This document shows positions 1 to 12,064 of a stretch of 64,000 nt of DNA, in pieces. The position numbers were made by a program, and so were the translations under genes. Positions within the stretch are counted from its first letter, which is position 1; every line of letters begins with the position of its first letter. Location of the stretch: the NCBI GenBank assembly GCA_914767715.1, contig OU612071.1:13871493-13935492 (forward strand), given 5' to 3'. Under the pieces are notes generated by a model. That model searched no databases. It was not told the origin of the DNA and saw only the letters and a list, made by a program, of their open reading frames with translations. Origin of the DNA: Membranipora membranacea. Lineage: Eukaryota > Bryozoa > Gymnolaemata > Cheilostomatida > Membraniporidae.

Positions 1-40
1 AGTGGATGTAGCTTGTTACATTTGTTCCTCCCTTATTTAG

Positions 41-2887
41 AATGTGATGTAGCCTCAGCTCCAGTGGTTGAAAATGCCATCCCGACCACAACGTCCACAG
101 ATAACAACAAGAGACTGTCAATAAAATGCAAGCAAGACTTCATAGCATCCCCACCAGGAGCCCCATTGAATCAACCGGACAAGTTCAAGGTTCGATGCAT
201 TGGGCTGAACACTTACGAACCCTCAACTACAAGATGTATCTGTGAGTATCTAGACTGAGTTTAGTCCGTTTGCCTGCATATGGAGTTGCTCCCCTCCAAA
301 AACAGGATCAAACTTTTACTAGAGAGTATCCTGGTTATAGAAAACTGCTCATAACAACTCAATTGCTCCATTATTGATATATTGTTTTCTCTTTTTGAAA
401 ATTTGAATTTCGGATCTTATATTTTAGCATTCAAATTATTTGTTGATCAAAAATAATCTTATTGCATTCACACGCAATAGATCAAAATAAATAATTGTGA
501 ATAAAGATAAACCAGTTATCATCACAATAAAAGACTGCACTGAATATACGTAATGTATTGTGCCCATAAAACCTACATACTTTCAACAATTATGTAAAAA
601 ATCATATTAATTAATATATATATATTTAAACAATATGTAAATACCAAAAAAATATACATAAATAGGAATAAATATAAAAAAAACCACATAAATCCAAATC
701 GATATAAATAAATGAAACTTAAAAAATGTCACAAATATGTTTTAGACAAATACCCTGCAAGCTGTGCAGATTTCTTTCGAAGAGAGGGAGATTGGAATTC
801 AAGGGCGGATGGAGATTGTACAGATGTTACTATCGCTCCTCTAGCAGAGAACACTACAAGCCCAGCTACTGTAACATGCTGCAAGCTAAGCGCCACTGAG
901 CTGAAGACTGAAGTAAGTGCAAGGCTTTATCTTGAATTATTTTCTTAAAATTAGAATTCTTTTTTGAATTAGTTTTATATTGATCTTATTGTTATTGCGA
1001 AATAGGATAAGCAGCAACTTAGGCTAGTCATGTAATTACCCATTGTTATAACTATTTTGTTGATCTTCACAGATTGGCTAACATCAAAATTGAAGAATAT
1101 GCTCGAGTCCTGAATTAATGGCGGCTACGAAATGAAATTATGTTACTCGCTCAAAGTACAGTTATGTTCTATTTTGTGTTCAAAACTATAATGTGTGAAG
1201 GATAAGTTAGTATCAGCACTGGCTTTTCAATAGTCGAATTAAGGCCAAAATATTATAACCAGATGATTTTTATCATCGGTGGAGCTTGGTGCCATTCGTG
1301 ATTGCTTAACTCATATTGCAGTCATGTTTAATCAATGTTAAATTTAATTTTGTTACACAATTATAAAAAAAACTGTGACTTTTTTTCTGCAGATGATGCC
1401 AGCAGCAGGTACTGATTATTCCGCCCCTGGCCCCCTGTCTTGTAGTGGCTCGACTACACCTATCATGCCTGAGACTATATTTGATACAGCCCGTAGTGCT
1501 GTCTGTGGTGATGAAGTCAATGTAACTTACCCGCTGATGGAAGACGATATCAAAGCAATGGTTACTGCCAGCAGTGGAGAGTGCAAACAAGTGGTAAGGG
1601 TATAGATAATGGAACATTATAGGATATTAAATAATATTATTATATCATTAAATGTATTACAGTATTGTAGGAAGCATTAAAACAATTTTGATCCAGTTTG
1701 CCTGCATACTAGTAATTTGCCTTCGGCAGCGTCATCGGTGGAGGGGGGAGCAACTCTAAATGCAGGCAAATGGTCCAAACATGGTCTACTAGAGATGTAT
1801 GAAAGAAATAAAACAAGTAATATTGATCATGAGATATGGAATAAATATTGCTAGCAAACATTGATTCAACCTCAATACTTTATATACCCCATCATTTTAC
1901 TATCTTTCATAATACTAGTACTAGCTAATGGCTAATATGTGTCACAATTCTTGCAGGTGACAATTGACTGCACCACTGCTGCCAAAGGCTTATCCCTGGC
2001 TTTGCAGACAGCCGCAGCACCAAGTGGTTTCCTTTATGGATCTGGTCAGTTTGATACAAGAAACATCGACATTGGACTGAATCATTATACCTACGCTAAC
2101 AAGCACTGTGACTGCGCCAGTAATGGAGCTCTAGTAGAGAATACTGACGACTGTGAAGGAGGGTGAGAATATTGTATATGCGTATACTTGCGTATAAATG
2201 CAATATATACATATTGTCAAACGGTCAGGTTATGGCTTATCGATATGTTGCATTATCAATTTGTCGTAAGGGTCAAATAAAGGTAGTGTCGTGTTTGCAA
2301 ATTGCCAATTTGTTTTTGTGAGGTTCATTCGAATCATAGACATTCCGCCTTAAGATGGTTAATATACCTTATTTAATTCAGTTTGCCTACATTCAGTTCA
2401 GAGCTCGTCCTTCACTGCCAAGCCGCGGCTTATCAAGGGGGGGGGGGGAGTACCTGCAATGCAGGCAAAATGGGTCATGCTTGATGTAGGTGGGTAAACT
2501 GGGCATCAGTTCTTAATATTGGCTAGCACTAACTTTTTTAACCAATGCAGACGAGGAAATCCTGCACAGTTAATTCTTTTAATCAAATAATATGTGGCTT
2601 TACTTAAATTATCATCACTATCATTATTATCACTCATAATTAAGTTGACTGAGCTTGTACATAGCTAAACTCTTTGCAATATTTTCAGATGCATGTGTAC
2701 TAAGGATTCGCCAAGTCTATCCTCAGCTCGTACGGATACAATCACTAAATACCTGACAGCCAGCCATGTACCCTTTGTTACCGGATATGTGCTGACACAA
2801 CATGGCGGAGTCAGCACTATTGGGTCAACTGCCTCATTCACCGTGTCTGTAGGGGGCATAGAATGTGTAGATCCATTCACACCATGA
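41..2887 (+). CDS. secreted Cys-rich protein with a sushi-like module (3' part of gene)
   Basis: Exons 41-241, 746-912, 1393-1593, 1957-2162 and 2689-2887 join in one frame with GT-AG borders (phases 1,1,0,0,2) and end at TGA 2885-2887, giving 323 residues. The 5' end lies outside the window. Exon 41-241 is symmetrical phase 1-1, codes 67 residues and has four Cys in the spacing of a sushi/CCP module, and phase 1-1 exons are typical of that module. The rest has many Cys (a CC pair, CDC and CMC motifs), Thr/Ser/Ala-rich stretches and possible N-glycosylation sites such as NTT and NVT. No membrane segment is seen, so secretion is inferred. I do not recognise the C-terminal 250 residues. The gene converges on the lectin gene on the other strand. 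Confidence 0.65.
265..310. repeat. fragment related to the TTTGCCTGCAT element family
   Basis: The terminus TTTGCCTGCAT followed by a GTTGCTCCCCTCC-like segment in intron 1 matches the ends of the element at 1690-1778. Only one end is clear here. Confidence 0.35.
1690..1778. mobile_element. short non-autonomous TIR element (MITE-like), TTTGCCTGCAT ends
   Basis: About 90 bp bounded by inverted ends TTTGCCTGCAT and ATGCAGGCAAA inside intron 3 of the sushi-like gene. Related ends occur at 2380-2475 and 20371-20505. There is no coding capacity. Superfamily is not assigned. Confidence 0.6.
2380..2475. mobile_element. short TIR element with G-run, same end family
   Basis: Ends TTTGCCTACAT and ATGCAGGCAAA are inverted about 90 bp apart in the last intron of the sushi-like gene. 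The interior holds a run of 11 or more G. It looks like a sibling of the 1690 element. Confidence 0.5.
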
Positions 2888-4058
2888 TCACATATTTGAC
2901 CTGATGAAGTTGATAAAAATTCTTAATTCATTATTGTTTCTATCAATTTTAAAGTCCAATCTTGATCTAAGAAGCTATTGATAATCTAATCTGTTTATAG
3001 GTTATACAACTAGCTTTGACACACGGCTACTTTTTTTGTTTTGGGGACCCCTAAAAGAAAAAAAGTAGCGCGATATGGTAAGTATTAGGCAGTATTTTCA
3101 GATTTTAAATTAACCGGTGGATTCCAAAATAGTACATACGATGGATTAGAAGCATTTGAAGGTATGATAACGCAATAAAGAAAACATGATGTTGTTTGAC
3201 AACTATGCTGGTGTTTTTGTTCATGAAATCCTATCCTCTGTAGTGAGATCTGTTTACTGGTAACCCTATGGGTTTTTTTTTATTTCACCGGAAATTCTAG
3301 CTACGCATTTCTTTTCTCTTTTAGGAAGTAGTGTTTATTTTTAATATAGTTCATTTAGTTCAAATTTCGTTTTCTCAGCGTCAATACTGTTTTAGTGATG
3401 GTAAATGTTGGTGTATGACGCTGGTATAAGTATTGGCAGAATGAAAGACAAATACACAAGAAGAATGTTTTTGGTTTGTTCTTTTTCCTTCATATTTTCC
3501 AACACTGATTTTCACCTACATTTCATAGAAATAAATAATTTAAAAATCGGTTTAACAAGCCATATGAAATTAAGTTGTATTTCCAAACAAATTGTATGGA
3601 CAATCACATTGATCAATCACCTATCTGTCTGTAATTGCCTCCCCCAGTGCATTTATGCGATTTAAGAGAGTGCAACTACAAACAAATGCAGTACATTCAC
3701 TTTTCCTTTGAACTCTTGTTAGCCAGCTCGCTTAAATAAAATCTTTTGTTTAAAAAAAATATCTTTAGTATGGTTGAGGTAAGCTTATTAAGGGCAGCGA
3801 CCAAATCACATGGCTTCATTATTTGGCTGTTTTAAGGTGCACTGATGACGTGATCTACCATTGAATGTATATCTCTGACCGATAGAGAGTGGATAATTGT
3901 GATGACCCGAGGTCCATTTCATCAATAAGGGGCAGGAACATGTTAGGTACTCAAAAAATTGACTCTAACGATCAGAGATACACATGTTGATAGCATATTC
4001 TTGATGTAAATATTGATATTGATGTTGATAGTGTAGTTAGTCTTGATGTCCGTGTGGT
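2888..4058. other. convergent intergenic region
   Basis: No supported gene. An AATAAA at about 3174 may serve the + strand gene. It includes a copy of a dispersed repeat at 3880-3985. Confidence 0.5.
3880..3985 (+). repeat. dispersed repeat, family of 30510-30625
   Basis: Shares the blocks GTGATGACCCG, TTTCATCAAT/TTAAT and CTCTAACGATCAGAGATACAC with 30510-30625, and in inverted orientation with about 63430-63520. No coding potential. Confidence 0.6.
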
Positions 4059-7000
4059 TTAGGGTGCACCGAGTGCTCTCTCACAGGCAAAGTATTTGTG
4101 TTTCTTATCACATGGAGTGTCGTCCATTTTAAAATACCAGAACTGCAGACATCTCCCTCTTCCACTAGCCTCGTATCTATGCCAGGCGAAGAAAGCTATC
4201 TTCTCCTACATTGAAATGTAACAAAAGAAGGATAAATCAAAGTACCATATGGTTTAGCCATGTGATGTATTCATAGGAAGGGCCTGGAGCCCATGGCCCT
4301 ATCACTTTTTCATGAGGTCAATTTTGAACAAACTCTTAAAATTGCCATTAGTGTTATGACAACACATTGACTCTTTTTCTGTTTGTCAATAACATGAACT
4401 CACAGAGGGCCCCTTGTGTTATAAGGCTAAACTTTAGCTAATCTTTTGGCTCTGATGTGATTGGCTGTTGGGTAGGCCAATCAGAGCCAAGACACTGGCT
4501 ACATATTGTTCTAAAAGTTATTGTAGAAGAATCAGTTATCGTTCTCGAGCTCTTTGGTCTCAGCAAATAGCCTGCCATCACAGCTTTGGGTGAAAGTCAG
4601 TTGAAACTTGGCCACAGGCTGTTTATGATCCTAAAGTAGTGTTCTAAATAGACTGAGAACTTTAAAATGACACCAAAAACACAATCACTTTGGACTGAAA
4701 GGGTTTTTTCAAGTCTACCACTGTCGCTCTTCATCGAATTTATTTCTCTCTAACCACAATGAGAAAACTTTGGGTCTGTGGCAGTCGTTAAAACCGTGAA
4801 CTGAATTTATTTGTCATGCGAACTAGGAAATTTGAGTGACTAGTATCCTTGAGTGACTAGTGTTTAGTAACTAGTTCAATAGTAACCTTGAATTGTAGAA
4901 ATTTTTTGTAACATTTATCACTAGATGAGGAATCAAGCGCAACCTCAATTGCTGAAATAATATCAAACTGTCAATTAAATTTACCACAGCGAATTTACCT
5001 CAAGGATTATCATCGTAACTTGTACTCACTTTAAGTCTTCCGTCCCAGACCCAAACATTGTTGTAATCCAATCGAGCACCAATCCACACATGTTTGGCCT
5101 TCCTCCATGCTGTAAAAAATATATTGTTTGGGTGTCAAGTAAAGCTTGCCAGGCTTCATCGATAGGTGTGACATATAAGTAAAGCTGAGTGAATCATTGA
5201 GATGGGTTTGATAGACGATCCTCCTTTCTGGGCCAATCACAGACATGACATGGTTCGTTGTGGTTAGGAAACTGCACTCCCTAAGTTTCATGTATACAAA
5301 GTCAATTTATCGAAACCACAAACTCTAACTAAATTGATCTGTCTATTTTTCAGCCTATTACTATCATTGACATTAAATTAATTGATCAAAGCTTTGCTTC
5401 AGTTTTAATTTCGTCAAAAAGTGAATATTTTAGAATAGTGTAGATGAAGGCTTCTGAATCAGATTTCTAGGCGCAAAAGCCCATAGACGTACAAAAACAT
5501 CATTTCATCTGAGGTTAATCTTTAGCATATCCATACAATTTGTGCATAAATATTTTTAGTAATTTTATCATTCTTAAGAAATTTGTTTTTTTAAATATAC
5601 TTTATCATATTCACGAACCAATGTGGAACGAAAAATGAGGTCGTGTGAAAAAAAGAGGTATGAATTAGATAAATTTTTCAAACAGCAGTTTATCATCGAG
5701 TGCTGTACGACCAACTTTCTGAGACAGCTGAAGTAAATCAGGCATCAATGTTTGTTGAGGGGTTAGGGGAGCAGAGAGAGCAACACACACCTTTATTAAC
5801 AGTCCTTAGTTGAGTGTACCAGTCGAAGTCCTCCTTAGTTGGAAAAATGGCGAGCGTCTCACCATTCGCCTCACAGTGAGATTTGGCAGCTTGCCAACCT
5901 AAGGATCCCGCATGAAGTTGCACACAGGTGCCAGCTACTGGATTTAAGATATAGTTGTCAGGACATTCCACAACTTCATTGAAACCTTCTTCATTTTCCT
6001 CCTCTGCTTCTGCCCCTGCCTCTTCCCCATCAATCATTACATTATTCACTTGTAAAATAAGAGGCAAACTTAATCAAAAGACATTTGATTACAGATTAAT
6101 ATAATATTAATGACAATAGAAACTAATTATTGAAAACTATATTCATTTACATAAATCATCATGAATAATAAAACAGGTTAATTAACACAAAAAAAAAGAA
6201 AGCGTATGTAACTTTAAGATGGAAAAGAGATATCACATATTAAACATATCTTAACTCACGTATCATGTTATCTCTAATCTCCTCTTCCTCTCCCTCTTTC
6301 TCTTCCTCTTTCTCTGCTTCCTCGTCGTCAATCATCAAATTATTAACTTGTAAAAAAAGAGGCAAACTTAATCGGAAGACATTTATTACAGAGTTATATA
6401 ATAAAAAAAACTGATGACAATAACGACATTTTATTTAAGACTATAATAATTTAGATAAATCTTAATGAATATTAAATACGGTAAATTTCAATAAAAGAAA
6501 GTTAAATGCAACTTGAAGATGGAAAAGGGAAGATAACACCTCAACATATCCAAACTCACGAATCATATTATCTACAATCTCGTCTTCCTCTCCCTCTTTC
6601 TCCTCCTCTTTCTCTGCTTCTTCATCGTCAATCATCAAATTATTAACTTGTAAAATAGGAGGAAAATTTAATTTAATCACAGAGTAATATAATAATAAAT
6701 ATTGATGACAATAATAGAAAGTCATTTAAAACATTATTAATTTCCATAAATATTACAAAAAATAAAAAAAGTAAGTTTTTACAAAAAGAAGGTTAAATGC
6801 GATTGAAAAATGTAACAGGGAAAAAGATGTCTCGAACATATCCAAACTCACCAATCATGTTATCCATAACCTCTTCTTCCTCCTCCTCTTTCTCTGCCTC
6901 GTCCTCATCAAACATCATATCATTCACTTGTAAATTAAGAGGTAATTTCAATCACAAAAACCAAATAGTAACAGTGTAAGCTGGCTGGTGAATTCAGAAT

Positions 7001-9752
7001 TTATAATTCATAATTCCTGTTAATTCAGACAAGGAAAATTGGTCCCTTCAGCCAGATCTAAATGCATTCTAATGCCACTTAATTCAGATTCTGCTTAAGA
7101 AGGACAAATTTTGTGGTCCTCAGAGGTTTGAATTAAGTGTACTGCACTGTACATGTGAAAGGCCTTGAACCAAATAGCGACATAGAAGGAAACAGCATCA
7201 AAAACAGAAGATAAATATGAACGAAAATGTTCAAACATTGAAAACAGTCAATCATAGAAGGTATGAAATGGGGTTATGTTTTTCGGAGTGATCTCCCTTG
7301 ATTATTTACAGATGAGACCATACTTTTGCAAAGTTTTATATAAGCTATAAAGACCTTTTTTGTAAAAACTCATTGGTTTCAGCTAAATACAATTGATCAA
7401 TTTATTCGGTAATTTAAAATTTTGACCTATATGCTCAAATTAAAAAGTATCCAGAAATCTTAATTTTCAATACAATTAAAATTAAATAATATAATATTAA
7501 AATATAAAATCCTGATCAATCACAATGAAATTCAGCTTTAGGAAAGAAGGTTTCTTGAATTATGCAGCTAAATGATTTTCCTATATAATTCCATATATAT
7601 GTTAAGTTATTTGATTAAATATAGAATTGTTTTCTATTACAATAGCATTAAATATATATATGTTATTCGAAATTTTTTTCTCTGCAATCAATATTTTTAG
7701 GTTGAATTTATATAACAGGCGAAATTCAAAGCTGGAATATTATTATTTCTTTTTATTTTAATGATATATTTATCATATTATATAATATAATAAATCTCAA
7801 TTTAAATTAATTTTTGTCCCATAAAGGGGGTCAGTATAATCTGCCTATGCAATTCCGCTCATTTTGTTTCTATCTTAATTTCCCTAGTAGCCAGACTAAA
7901 AAATGTGATCTGCTCCAATGATAGCTCATATAAAAAAGTGAAAATTTATGGTCTCATCTGTTCAGCGCCCCCTATAATAAGAGACAACTCCTGACACAAC
8001 CCCATTGGTGAGGAAAATGGAAAAATACTATGATAAAAATCTAAATCTGAAATATTATGACTTTTCTGATGTGAAATAAACCTAACTTATCCCTATCAAA
8101 ATAACACAAAATAATAGTTATCAAAATACAAAAAAAGAAAGTCAAATGCATTGCAGCTGCAAATATCGATTATTTCCTCCAAACACAAACTTTTATGATT
8201 CCCCCCTTTTGCCTTAATTTCATCGGCATGTTATGGAAAGCATCTGTTCAGGATGATATTCCCTGCCGAAAGAATTTTGTATATATGTATCATATATTCT
8301 CACCCACATCACTGAATACACTTTCTTCGACAGCAGGAATAAGGGATATACAGCTGACTCCGTCATCGGCCAGCATATAACCTTGGTCACAGTCACAGAT
8401 AAAAGAGCCAACCTGATTAATACACACCTGGTCACATCTATCCTGCCAACACTCATTAACATCTGTGAAAAATGTAGAGCAGACATGTTTTCAGGAAGTT
8501 ACAGTATGTAATGAACATAGAAATTTATCAGGCCTTGACAGGCTTGGTTGGAGAAGTACTGTATTAACAGCACCTGATCACATCTACCCTGCCAACACTC
8601 ATTTACATTTGTGAAAAAGACAGAGATGGAAACTTTCAGGAACTAACAGAATGTAATGGACATAGAAATATCAGGCCTTGATGGGCTTAGTAGAAGAAAT
8701 ACTGCAGTAATAGGGATGTAGGCAGAGAATATTATTCTGTAAAATTAATTCATATTTGAAAGATATACAACAACAAAATTCATTTGATATGTATCCATAA
8801 TATGAATAAGCAATAACGTGCAATTTTTTATCAAGTTATATGATAAAAAATATTACCATAATACCTCACCTAAAGGCGCGTGCCTTTTAGGTGAAGGCGC
8901 CTGTAAGAGAGGAGCATATAGGCGCGGCTATCATTTGAAGCATTTCTATATTTGAGTTGGACCAAAACCGTGTTGTATAAGTGAGGCTGAATAGCACAGT
9001 GGTTGGAGCGTCTGCCTTGTAAAGTGAAGTTGTGAGTTCTAATCCCATAGAAGTTGGTTTTTTTCAAAGGGCTGCCTTATAGCTGTGGGGTGCCTTATAA
9101 ATGGAGCAATTTTATTTTATCCGAGGGAGGTGCTTCATTTATAAGACCGGTGTCTTATAATTGAGGTATTACGGTATAAGGTAATAAAAAGCTACAACAT
9201 ACCTGCATACCTTTAGCTTCCTTTTTTAAACATATTATGGTATTTAGTCAGTCTCACCTGAACAGGCAGCTGGCTTTCTCGACCCGGGACGTCCGCAGCA
9301 AACTAACCCTTCAACGCAATCACCTTTGCTGCATATAGACCTAAAAGACAAGTTTAAGCAATAAACAATTGATAAAAGCTTTTTCATCAAAACTGGCCGG
9401 GTAGGAGTACGCTCAGACAGCGCAACTGAACCCGACTCCACCCGGATATAGGGTAAAAAAGAAAGAATTAAAAAGAAAAATAAATAAAAAGAAAATAAAT
9501 AAAAAAATAAAATATCAATATTATAAAAGATTTATGCTAGCCTGAATTATCCGTTGACTAATAGAGAGTTATGCTAGCCTGAATTATCCATTGATTAATA
9601 GAGAGTTATGCTAACCTGAATTCTCCCAGGGGAACATGTCTGCTGGGTCTGGTTGACTCAGCATCCATCCTCTCACAGGACATGTCTTCGGTAACCTTTC
9701 CAACTGTGAGGCCAGTAAACATCAACATCAGATACCACAACCTCAACAACAT
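4059..9752 (-). CDS. secreted EGF / acidic-repeat / C-type lectin protein
   Basis: Exons in transcript order: 9752-9616, 9340-9258, 8462-8304, 6926-6852, 6646-6560, 6346-6260, 6048-5791, 5109-5030, 4205-4059. All junctions are GT-AG and in phase, giving 370 residues. Residues 1-20 form a Leu-rich signal peptide. A short Cys-rich segment follows, then a calcium-type EGF (DVNEC start, GSFICDC, DGVSC). Next come four Glu-rich segments from tandem exon copies, then a C-type lectin domain with six Cys, the WIGA motif and a DTPC...FACE end. The EPN/QPD and WND calcium-sugar motifs are not seen, so classical calcium-dependent mannose or galactose binding is doubtful. A role in adhesion, immune recognition or matrix is inferred from domains only. 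A 5' untranslated exon probably ends at 10159. Confidence 0.85.
4440..4502. repeat. hairpin-forming short element, CTGATTGGCT family
   Basis: GGCTCTGATGTGATTGGCT faces AGCCAATCAGAGCC closely downstream, in the last intron of the lectin gene. Similar units occur at 15565-15650, 43775-43865 and 52680-52830. Confidence 0.55.
6252..6935 (-). repeat. tandem duplicated acidic exons
   Basis: Three phase 1-1 exons (6926-6852, 6646-6560, 6346-6260), each with flanking intron, are copies of one unit; the start of exon 6048-5791 is a fourth. Each begins with VNN/LNN-L/M-M-I/F-D and continues with Glu/Asp/Lys. Lengths are 75, 87 and 87 nt, so copies can be added or skipped without frame change. Unit spacing is about 290-300 bp and introns are similar as well. 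This indicates recent exon amplification. Confidence 0.85.
8425..8710 (-). repeat. tandem duplication across the EGF exon acceptor
   Basis: About 145 bp containing the 5' part of the EGF exon and its upstream intron is repeated at 8572-8710. In the outer copy the acceptor CAG has become CAA, so this copy appears dead. Confidence 0.75.
8854..9176. mobile_element. TIR element carrying a tRNA-like segment
   Basis: Ends TACCATAATACCTCA and TGAGGTATTACGGTA are inverted around about 320 bp. The interior has a box A-like stretch (GAATAGCACAGTGGTTGGAG) and a box B-like stretch (GTGAGTTCTAATCCC), plus several copies of a GTGCCTTATAAG-like motif. It matches 55155-55443. It sits in an intron of the lectin gene. 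Confidence 0.75.
9531..9625 (-). repeat. tandem copies of the signal-exon donor region
   Basis: A 37-bp unit ending in CTGAATT is repeated so that the true donor (exon end 9616) has two copies at 9579 and 9542 in the intron. The copies read AG|GC in place of AG|GT, so they are weak or dead donors. Confidence 0.65.
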
Positions 9753-12064
9753 CTGTCACAACAAAAACACAAAACAAATATACTACATTATGTTTAATAA
9801 ATAACATCTGAAACAAGAAATTTACATACAAAATATATTACCTTATGTGTAATCAATTGTACAAAGTCAATGAAATACGCAAATACCAACAAAATATTAA
9901 ATATATTATTCAAAGAATAGATTGAATATGGATGCTAAATGCAACAACGCCAACAACATCTGTAACAATCAAAATAAATTTAATACTAGAGTAAAGAACA
10001 AAATACAATATGTAACATAGCTATGTTAACTATGTAAATTTTTGAGACAGAGACAAAGCCAAGGGTTGAAATTCATTCCTTACATGTAAGACTTAGTTTT
10101 ATGGATAAGTAAAACCTCAAATAAATGACTACCAATGCACATCAATACAAGCTCTTACCTTTCTTCGTCGCGGTTGCTTCGCTTTCCAATTTCATTTCCC
10201 TATGACAGGCAGGCCGTATTGTGACTAATATTAATAATATTGACTGACAGCTAGTAAGGAATTATGATGACAGGTGAGGATAGTGCAGGTGGATGAAGTG
10301 CGGCAGCAGGTGGTACTGACATGGGCGTATCATGACGGCAAAAGCATCATCATAATTATAACAGAGCAGCGCATTGGCAGGGGCGTATCTGGGGGTTAAC
10401 CCGCCCAAAAATTACTCCAGAAATATTATGTTATATACATGGAACTTAAATTTACCTCACCTCCAGATCTTCAAATCAAGATAACTGGAGAGTTAAAAAA
10501 AGTTCAAAACTTACGATTATTATTGAATGGGTGATAAAATTTTGGGCACACTGCGTACGAACTGAAAAGTTTGAGTGTTCCATATATTAAATCTGTCAAC
10601 TGGTAGGCCTGGTAGGTTAACTCACTCCCACTCGGTTTCAGCATTTAGCCACCCATCTCCCCATGCCTTAAAATGCTTTATACGCTCATGTATGATGATG
10701 GTCATGCAGGTGGTGTGACAATAAACTATGAAGCACACAAGAAGTATCATTGATAGGCATTTCTTAAGCACAATAATAGTACTCTAGTTTTAATTTGACA
10801 TCCCTTTCAAACCACACATTCACATGTGGTTCTTTCTGGAAAGGCCACAAGTTGAGGATTGCAGGTCAATCTTTCCATCAAATATTACTTTGATTCAGTT
10901 AAAGTAATTAATTCTTCCCTGTAGCTAATCTGAGTGCCTGAACAGCTGCAAATTCGAGTTAGTGGCATTACATTATTGAACACCTAATAAAGAAGCGAGC
11001 GGTTGATTTAGGATGTAATACTACTTCTTTAGGCCGCCATAAGAAGTGGCCAAATGACAAGGGTACTTAGACATCCTCTAAAGCCAATGCAGACTTTTAT
11101 TCCAAAAATTCAAGCTTACTCGATTCATCAAAAGTTTCCATGCGAAGGAAAAGCTGCTAACTGGACAGGATTTGCAACCGCATCACTAGGCTTATTAACA
11201 AAATAGGACATCCTGCATTTCTAACATCTGTGCAGGTTTGTTATTGTAACCAAAAAGGTGCTGAGGTCATTCCATTGACAAACACTAAAATCTGTGCTTT
11301 CTGCAATCTGCTTGCAAAGGGTCATTATCATAATGCGCAAAGGTTTACTTTGCAAAAAATAATAGAGAAAGTGTTCAGTTTCTAGAAGTTTATTTTTGGA
11401 AAAATAACCTTCAACAATAATAACAGCAGTTGGTCAAATCGAAGACCAGAAGTAAATATCATGATGATTATGATGACAGCTAGACATAGCGGGTAAAATG
11501 TTGAGCAAATAAAACCATGGCTAAGAAATGTTAGCTTTCTATTACAGCGTCAGAACATGTATGTTTGAAAAAAAACCCACAAACTTATCTCTTCCCAGAA
11601 AAATATGGATGTTTCATTTTGGTCCTGCATTTGGGACCATGTTGGCTATGCTCGCCCCAAATCTCTAATTATAACAATCTCTCTGATGATCCTGTAGGAT
11701 GAGACTCTGGATCTTTATGTATGACTAGAAAAAAATCCTTCATACTTAATCCTACACCTGGCCTAATTTTGAGTTTAATGTCACAGTAAAAAGCCTGTTG
11801 GAGATTTCGTCAGAAATGTAAGCCGTTGAAAATTCCACATCTTTAACACTTTGACAGATGGAGAGAGAGACTGTGATGTTGTTAATTTATCACCATAATA
11901 GAACTATTCGAAAATCTTCCCACAATGCAACTGGAATAATTCCATAATTACACAGCCAATGATTAAAAGCAAATTGACTCAATGTAATCGGGATTCCCAT
12001 TATAAAATGTTGCATCATGGGATACATCACTGTCCTATTATTTACAAAATTATTAACAGATAAG
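9753..12064. other. 5' flank of lectin gene and 3' flank of CFAP77
   Basis: No supported coding gene. A probable 5' untranslated exon of the lectin gene ends at 10159 (AAAG|GTAAGAG on the minus strand), with an acceptor just before the ATG at 9752. At 9957-9962 a second TTACAG|ATGTTGTTG, followed by a short Leu-rich ORF, resembles the real start exon. The remainder shows nothing recognisable. Confidence 0.45.

Noticed and set aside
1306-1617. 103-residue minus-strand ORF
   Set aside because: Shadow of exon 1393-1593 of the sushi-like gene.
4998-5109. Lectin gene ending by read-through after GRLK (VSTSYDDNP then stop)
   Set aside because: This would cut the lectin fold. A GTGAGT donor lies at the spot and exon 4205-4059 supplies the missing Cys residues in phase, so splicing is preferred; the read-through could be a minor form.
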